Shown piece by piece: positions 7,039 to 10,454 of a DNA stretch of 10,454 nt (position 1 is the stretch's first letter; every line of letters starts with the position of its first letter). A program made the translations under genes and the position numbers. The notes below the pieces were generated by a model. That model saw only the letters and a list, made by a program, of their open reading frames with translations. It was not told the DNA's origin and searched no databases. Origin of the DNA: an uncultured bacterium (GTDB lineage: Bacteria; Patescibacteriota; Minisyncoccia; Phycocordibacterales; CAIZLB01); NCBI GenBank assembly GCA_903864515.1, contig CAIPFZ010000062.1, positions 1 through 10,454 on the forward strand. Reading direction: 5' to 3'.

Positions 7039-8520
7039 ATGACAATAGATTTAAAAACACTTACAATTTCATCGGTAAGAGAAATGTTTAAAAATGGTAC
7101 GCTGACCAGTGAGGAATTGGTGCAAGCATATCTTGATCAAATCAATATGAAGGACAAGGATATAAACGCCTTTAGAGAAGTATTTGCCGATGCAATTGAA
7201 CAAGCAAAGAAAGCTGATGGTATCAGAAAAAATAACTCTACAGAAGCAGGTAATATGCCCTTTCTTGGAATTCCTTTTGCTGTAAAAGATAATATGTTAA
7301 TTGAAGGAAAGCAGGCTGGAGCTTCATCAAAAATATTAGAGAATTATGTCGGTGCATATGATGCAACTGTAATTTCAAAGCTCAAAAATGCAGGAGCTAT
7401 TTTTATAGGTAGACTAAATATGGATGAATTTGCCATGGGTGGATCTACTGAAAACTCAGCCTATGGTGTTACAAAAAATCCAAATGATTTAAGTAGGGTG
7501 GCAGGAGGATCATCCGGAGGCTCAGCTGCGTCAGTTGCGATGGATGCAGTTCTTGTTACACTTGGTTCTGATACTGGTGGATCAATAAGGCAGCCTGCAA
7601 GTTATTGTGGGGTAGTTGGATTAAAACCAACCTACGGAAGAGTTTCTCGTCATGGCCTTATGGCTATGGGTTCATCCTTGGATGTTATTGGTCCCATCTC
7701 AAAAACAGTAGAGGAGGCAGAAGAAATATTTAATGTTATTTCCGGTCAAGATAGATACGATGCAACAACCTTATCTGATGCTGATGTCCAAAGAATGATT
7801 GAAAAGACTTCCAATATTAATCTCAAAAAACTTAGAGTTGGAATTGTACCCGAGCTTATGAATATGGGAGGAATAAACCCTGCTGTGCTAAAGAATTTGA
7901 ATGACTCAATTGAGAAGCTTAAAAGTGCTGGAGTCGAGGTTAAAGAAGTTAGCCTTCCTCATATAAAGTACTCCCTTGCTGTGTATTATGTCTTAATGCC
8001 TGCAGAAGTTTCATCAAATATGGCAAGATTTGATTCCATTAAATACGGAGGTAAGGTGGAGGGTAAGGATCTATTGGGTGATTATCTAAATACTAGGGGG
8101 GAGTTGTTGGGTAAAGAGGTGAGAAGGAGAATAATACTTGGTACTTACGTGCTATCATCTGGATATCATGATGCGTACTACAATAAGGCGAATATTGTAA
8201 GAGACCTAATCTCTGCTGATTTTAAGAAGGCGTATGAGGAGGTGGATGTAATTCTAACTCCAACGGCGCCGAGCCCAGCTTTCAAAATGGGACAAAATAG
8301 TAGTGATCCTGTAGCGATGTACCTGGAGGATATATTTACAGTTACTGCTAACTTAATTGGTATACCTGCAATTTCTATTCCATCAGGCTTTGTTGAGATT
8401 GATGAAGTGAATGATAATGGAGAGAAAATTAAATTACCATTAGGTATTCAATTTATGGCACCGCTTTGTAGAGAGGATGTACTGTTTGAAATCGGTAAGA
8501 AATTCAAAGCAGTATTGTAA
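7039..8520 (+). CDS. gatA: Aspartyl/glutamyl-tRNA amidotransferase subunit A
   Basis: GatA is the glutaminase subunit that releases ammonia for transamidation of misacylated tRNA in the cytosol. The 493 residues match the family length. The amidase-signature triad is intact: K83 in AVKDN, the cis-Ser S158 in GGSSGGSAA, and the nucleophile S182 in DTGGSIRQPA. The spacings of 75 and 24 residues are those known for GatA. GVVGLKPTYGRVSRHGL (191-207) follows. Near the C-terminus are FTVTANLIGIPAISIP and LPLGIQFMAP, which line the active site. It is second in the gatCA unit and is followed by a strong terminator. An AAAGGA at 7015-7020 is too far (18 bases) to serve as a normal ribosome binding site. 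gatB, the third subunit, is not in this window and must lie elsewhere. Identification is secure. Confidence 0.97.
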   Translation: MTIDLKTLTISSVREMFKNGTLTSEELVQAYLDQINMKDKDINAFREVFADAIEQAKKADGIRKNNSTEAGNMPFLGIPFAVKDNMLIEGKQAGASSKILENYVGAYDATVISKLKNAGAIFIGRLNMDEFAMGGSTENSAYGVTKNPNDLSRVAGGSSGGSAASVAMDAVLVTLGSDTGGSIRQPASYCGVVGLKPTYGRVSRHGLMAMGSSLDVIGPISKTVEEAEEIFNVISGQDRYDATTLSDADVQRMIEKTSNINLKKLRVGIVPELMNMGGINPAVLKNLNDSIEKLKSAGVEVKEVSLPHIKYSLAVYYVLMPAEVSSNMARFDSIKYGGKVEGKDLLGDYLNTRGELLGKEVRRRIILGTYVLSSGYHDAYYNKANIVRDLISADFKKAYEEVDVILTPTAPSPAFKMGQNSSDPVAMYLEDIFTVTANLIGIPAISIPSGFVEIDEVNDNGEKIKLPLGIQFMAPLCREDVLFEIGKKFKAVL

Positions 8521-8544
8521 TAGACGTTTGTGCAATGTCTTATT

Positions 8545-8579
8545 AAATCACCAACTGATTATTCGGCTGGTGATTTTTT
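8545..8579 (+). terminator. Intrinsic terminator after gatA
   Basis: AAATCACCA (8545-8553) pairs with TGGTGATTT (8568-8576), a nine-bp perfect stem with a 14-base loop. The T-run continues to 8579. It lies 24 bases after the gatA stop and separates gatCA from the membrane-protein pair downstream. Confidence 0.85.
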
Positions 8580-8586
8580 AATTTAC

Positions 8587-8617
8587 TTGCACAAAAATAC
8601 AAAAATGATGATATAAT
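8587..8617 (+). promoter_or_regulatory. Promoter for the membrane-protein pair
   Basis: A consensus -10 TATAAT (8612-8617) has TGA directly upstream, forming a perfect extended -10. A possible -35 TTGCAC (8587-8592) lies 19 bases away, longer than ideal. The predicted start at about 8624 leaves only three untranslated bases before the ATG at 8627. Confidence 0.7.
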
Positions 8618-8626
8618 ATAATTACT

Positions 8627-8860
8627 ATGAATAATACAAAAGCAAAAAATAGTAAAAAGGGTAATTTTTTATATGCTAAGTTTATAAGAAGTTCAGAGGT
8701 TCCATATATAATTCAATTTTTAATTAAAAAACATATAGTTAAGACTGAAAGAGCGGCTATAATATTAGTATTCTTCTTTATCTGTTTCTTTATTGTCATA
8801 AGTGCAGCATTATTTATGAATTCTCTCAATAGCCCTGATTTTATTAGTAGGATTAATTAA
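8627..8860 (+). CDS. Small single-span membrane protein of unknown function
   Basis: I do not recognise this 77-residue protein. The N-terminal 40 or so residues are strongly basic (many Lys in the first 16, then FIRSSEVPYIIQFLIKKH). One hydrophobic segment follows at about residues 44-66 (AAIILVFFFICFFIVISAALF), and a short polar tail remains. Positive residues before the span predict a cytosolic N-terminus. It has its own strong extended -10 promoter, which supports it as a real gene. The next gene starts two bases after its stop, so both are in one operon and the products may act together at the membrane. Without a recognised domain, no function is assigned. It could be a partner or regulator of the next protein. 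Confidence 0.75.
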   Translation: MNNTKAKNSKKGNFLYAKFIRSSEVPYIIQFLIKKHIVKTERAAIILVFFFICFFIVISAALFMNSLNSPDFISRIN

Positions 8861-8862
8861 TA

Positions 8863-9672
8863 ATGGCTGACAAGAAACCAGATCCAAAAAAAGCGGGCTC
8901 AAAGCCAGCTAGTTCAGGCGGAAAAATGTTTGAACTTGAGGCTAAGGTTTTTATGATTGTTGCTTTTGTTGTTGTTATTTATCTTGCGACAGGTAGGTAT
9001 GTTCTGGAGAGGCTTGGGTATCGTCAGTCTGATTCAGTGAGTTATTTTTACAATGTCCTAAATGATGGATTAGGAATATTTAACGGAGTATTTAATACAG
9101 TAATATTTGTATCTGTTTTTTCTGTGTTATTTTTTGTATTAGGTTCATTCTATTTAAAATACAAACACAAGGAGATTGTAACTTTATATAGAACAAGTTT
9201 ACCCAAGGGATATGTTGCAAGTCTTTCAAGTACATCCAAAGTTGTCTCTGGTGCTGTGGTAGGCGGGTCAGGTAGTGTTGACGGTGTTGCTTTTGCAGAT
9301 GGAGCAGTGGGTGTTGGAAGTGACGTGGGGTCAAAAATACATCTTAATAACTCCGGAGAAAATAAGAAATGGATTGATATTGAAAAGCATATGGCTTCCA
9401 TGAATTCTTCTGATTGGAGAATGGCTATACTTGAAGCTGATATTTTGTTATATGAAATGCTTGATCAAATGGGATATGAAGGTGATACAATTGCTGATAA
9501 GTTAAAGGCAATTGAGCCTTCGGATTTCAATAATCTAGACTCTGCTTGGAGGGCTCATAAGGTTAGAAATACAATTGCTCACGAGGGGGCGTCTTATGAA
9601 ATGTCTTACGAACAAGCGCAAAATACTATTGATTTATACAGGAGGGTGTTTGAGGAGTTTTACTTTATTTAG
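8863..9672 (+). CDS. Two-span membrane protein with C-terminal HEPN-like domain
   Basis: This is an uncharacterised protein of 269 residues. A lysine- and proline-rich start is followed by two hydrophobic segments (about 28-43 and 77-97). A low-complexity Gly/Val/Ser linker (about 125-157) leads to a soluble C-terminal domain (about 165-269), probably cytosolic. That domain is helical and contains WRAHKVRNTIAHEG. The RNTIAH hexamer (R235 to H240) fits the R-N-x3-H form of the HEPN motif, whose members include RNases and non-catalytic binding domains. The final helix (QAQNTIDLYRRVFEEFYFI) fits the layout of DUF4145-like HEPN proteins. It starts two bases after the small membrane protein, and its 3' end overlaps the convergent gene by eight bases. 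The gene is certain. The HEPN assignment is made from one motif plus layout, and activity is not implied. Confidence 0.72.
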   Translation: MADKKPDPKKAGSKPASSGGKMFELEAKVFMIVAFVVVIYLATGRYVLERLGYRQSDSVSYFYNVLNDGLGIFNGVFNTVIFVSVFSVLFFVLGSFYLKYKHKEIVTLYRTSLPKGYVASLSSTSKVVSGAVVGGSGSVDGVAFADGAVGVGSDVGSKIHLNNSGENKKWIDIEKHMASMNSSDWRMAILEADILLYEMLDQMGYEGDTIADKLKAIEPSDFNNLDSAWRAHKVRNTIAHEGASYEMSYEQAQNTIDLYRRVFEEFYFI

Positions 9673-10240
9673 GGAAAGCTTTTATAACTCTTTGGATTTG
9701 TTGTATGGATTCCAAAATTCTAGTTTTCAAAAATTCACCTCTTTTTACCTTTATTCGTATAGTACCTTTATAGCCTTCGATATTATATTTCTTATTTAAT
9801 TTAGACTGAATCACTGTCGTTTTCGTAAATTGTTCTTTATTTATTTGTGTTACTGATCGCCAGTATCTTTCTATGTCGAGTTGGCTTTCAATGAACATCA
9901 TATTTATATTAATCTTTAGTACTAATTGTTCATCCTGAATATTGTAAACATCTCTAAGTATTTTTAAATAAATTTTAATCATTTCTGGATCGCTGTTTGT
10001 GAATCCAAATTCATTATTTCCTCTTTTGTAACCCTCACCCCAATATAGACCTATACCCAACATGAAAAGGTCTCTCTTAGAGATTATTTCTCCAGTGTCA
10101 TTAATGCCGTCTATTTTGGATTTGAGTATTGTGTCGCTTCTCTTAGCTGTTCTGTTCATTGCTGATTTTGTACAAGCAAGCTTAATAGCCTGTTTTTTCT
10201 GAGGGGACAGCTGTCTTTTGTTCGTTTCAAGATTTGACAT
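9665..10240 (-). CDS. LAGLIDADG-like (WGEG-type) putative endonuclease-related protein
   Basis: This is a protein of 191 residues on the minus strand. The N-terminal 45 residues are basic and helical. The key segment is LGIGLYWGEGYK (61-72), followed by FGFTNSDPEMIKIYLKILRD (78-97). This resembles a LAGLIDADG helix with its acidic residue (E69) followed by the first strands of that fold. Similar proteins with ALYWGEG-type or ALYWAEG-type helices occur, as I recall, in Patescibacteria, actinobacteria and phages. The C-terminal part (YWRSVTQI, YKGTIRIKVKRGEFLKTRILESI) also fits. Only one such helix is seen, so it could act as a dimer or be a non-nuclease DNA-binding relative. It ends eight bases inside the convergent gene and diverges from the intron-containing transcript about 70 bases away. 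No Shine-Dalgarno sequence is visible, and only a weak TACTTA precedes the start. The gene is likely real; its function is tentative. Confidence 0.55.
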   Translation of the reverse strand: MSNLETNKRQLSPQKKQAIKLACTKSAMNRTAKRSDTILKSKIDGINDTGEIISKRDLFMLGIGLYWGEGYKRGNNEFGFTNSDPEMIKIYLKILRDVYNIQDEQLVLKININMMFIESQLDIERYWRSVTQINKEQFTKTTVIQSKLNKKYNIEGYKGTIRIKVKRGEFLKTRILESIQQIQRVIKAFPK

Positions 10241-10275
10241 CTTATAAGTATCTCAAATAATATTAGACCCAAAGA

Positions 10276-10304
10276 TTGATTTTTTTATAAGAATGTTATA
10301 TAGT
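10276..10304 (+). promoter_or_regulatory. Strong promoter for the intron-containing RNA
   Basis: TTGATT (10276-10281) and TATAGT (10299-10304) are separated by exactly 17 bases, matching the vegetative consensus at four of six and five of six positions. The predicted start is at about 10311, 30 bases before the tRNA-like sequence. It reads away from the minus-strand gene. Confidence 0.75.
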
Positions 10305-10309
10305 ACAAA

Positions 10310-10328
10310 CACACTAATATTTAGTGTG
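10310..10328. repeat. Perfect 8-bp inverted repeat over the predicted transcription start
   Basis: CACACTAA (10310-10317) and TTAGTGTG (10321-10328) are exact inverse complements separated by TAT. The repeat begins at the predicted +1. It could be an operator for a dimeric repressor or a hairpin at the 5' end of the precursor RNA. There is no T-run after it on the plus strand, so it is not a terminator in that direction. Confidence 0.6.
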
Positions 10329-10340
10329 AAATTTGAAATT

Positions 10341-10371
10341 GCGGGGGAGTGTTACAGTCGCACGCGAGGCT
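10341..10371 (+). tRNA. Probable 5' half of a tRNA or tRNA-like RNA, interrupted by a group I intron
   Basis: The stretch has the layout of a tRNA 5' half. It shows an acceptor strand GCGGGGG (10341-10347), a four-bp D stem (GTGT 10349-10352 with GCAC 10360-10363), one linking G, an anticodon-stem strand CGAGG (10365-10369), and then CT, the first two loop bases (positions 32 and 33). The intron would follow directly. It departs from a normal tRNA by having A instead of U at position 8, only one linker base before the D stem, and a seven-base D loop without the GG pair. The isotype cannot be read because the anticodon would be in the 3' exon, or C34 if splicing is later. It could be a divergent tRNA, a decayed one, or another RNA. 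The tRNA prediction requires CCTCG and CCCCCGC in the 3' exon beyond the window. Confidence 0.45.
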
Positions 10372-10454
10372 CAAATTGGGCTCATAGAACAGCGATGATC
10401 TATGGAAAACATCCATCAAATTCGGTGAAACCTCTGTAGTAAAATACGTGGCAA
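10372..10454 (+). ncRNA. Group I self-splicing intron, 5' part (cut by window end)
   Basis: The start of a group I intron is visible. P1 is formed by the exon GAGGCT (10366-10371) with an internal guide GGGCTC (10378-10383); it has one G-G mismatch and the typical U-G pair at the splice site. P2 is ATAGA (10384-10388) with TCTAT (10399-10403). Then comes the conserved run CAAATTCGGTGAAACC (10417-10432) and, at the very end, GTGGCAA (10448-10454). This matches, from memory, the P3 to P4 region of tRNA introns such as cyanobacterial tRNA-Leu (subgroup IC3), where GGCAATCCTGAGCC follows. The catalytic core from P4 to P9 lies outside. No homing endonuclease frame is seen within the visible intron part. 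Confidence 0.82.

Noticed and set aside
20..9672. UGA recoded as glycine, as in some Patescibacteria
   Set aside because: All long conserved genes (LigA, GatA, PilD) are uninterrupted under the standard code. The one TGA, at 2348-2350, is a stop that overlaps the next start, although it is followed by TAA TAA.
10341..10383. tRNA-Sec, tmRNA or initiator tRNA as the identity of the right-edge RNA
   Set aside because: There is no long D stem as in tRNA-Sec and no tmRNA 5' signature. The CTCATA at 10381-10386 that resembles an initiator anticodon loop is better explained as the end of the P1 guide strand and the start of P2.
1..10454. CRISPR arrays, insertion sequences or phage modules
   Set aside because: No regularly spaced direct repeats, transposase or integrase frames, or terminal inverted repeats were seen.

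Overview
The window looks like part of the chromosome of a Candidate Phyla Radiation (Patescibacteria) bacterium, most likely of the Parcubacteria/Paceibacteria branch. It is AT-rich, has short gaps, and has no recognisable Shine-Dalgarno sequence before any of its genes. Its NAD-dependent DNA ligase carries residues I associate with that lineage (IPQWSFNDAF, ISAEALDSL). It also carries a compact pilus cassette and small membrane proteins of a kind common there. The assignment rests on recalled family features, not on a search.

Layout. Positions 20-4261 are a type IV pilus region: a pilin (20-481), an intrinsic terminator (522-547), the prepilin peptidase PilD (597-1577), and four prepilin-like minor pilins (1631-4261) corresponding to the H, J, I and K classes of type II secretion/type IV pilus tip subunits. 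PilD would cleave the leader peptides of all five pilin-like proteins. The K-like protein lacks the conserved Glu5, as expected for a tip subunit. Positions 4389-6572 encode LigA, whose zinc finger has lost two of its four cysteines. Positions 6669-8520 are gatC-gatA, two subunits of the Asp-tRNA(Asn)/Glu-tRNA(Gln) amidotransferase, closed by a clear terminator. gatB is not in the window. Positions 8627-9672 are a two-gene unit of membrane proteins: a 77-residue single-span protein, then a two-span protein with a cytosolic C-terminal domain carrying an RNxxxH motif like that of HEPN domains. A convergent gene (10240-9665, minus strand) encodes a protein with a LAGLIDADG-like helix (LGIGLYWGEG).

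The most interesting part is the right edge. A strong promoter (10276-10304) drives rightward transcription into a tRNA-like 5' half (10341-10371). That half is interrupted at the anticodon loop by the start of a group I intron. P1, P2 and the conserved segment leading to P4 are visible before the window ends.

A second theme is translation. Six genes that follow a non-coding gap, or the window edge, have a -10 hexamer ending only 6 to 9 bases before the start codon, four of them with a TGn extension. This predicts leaderless or nearly leaderless mRNAs.
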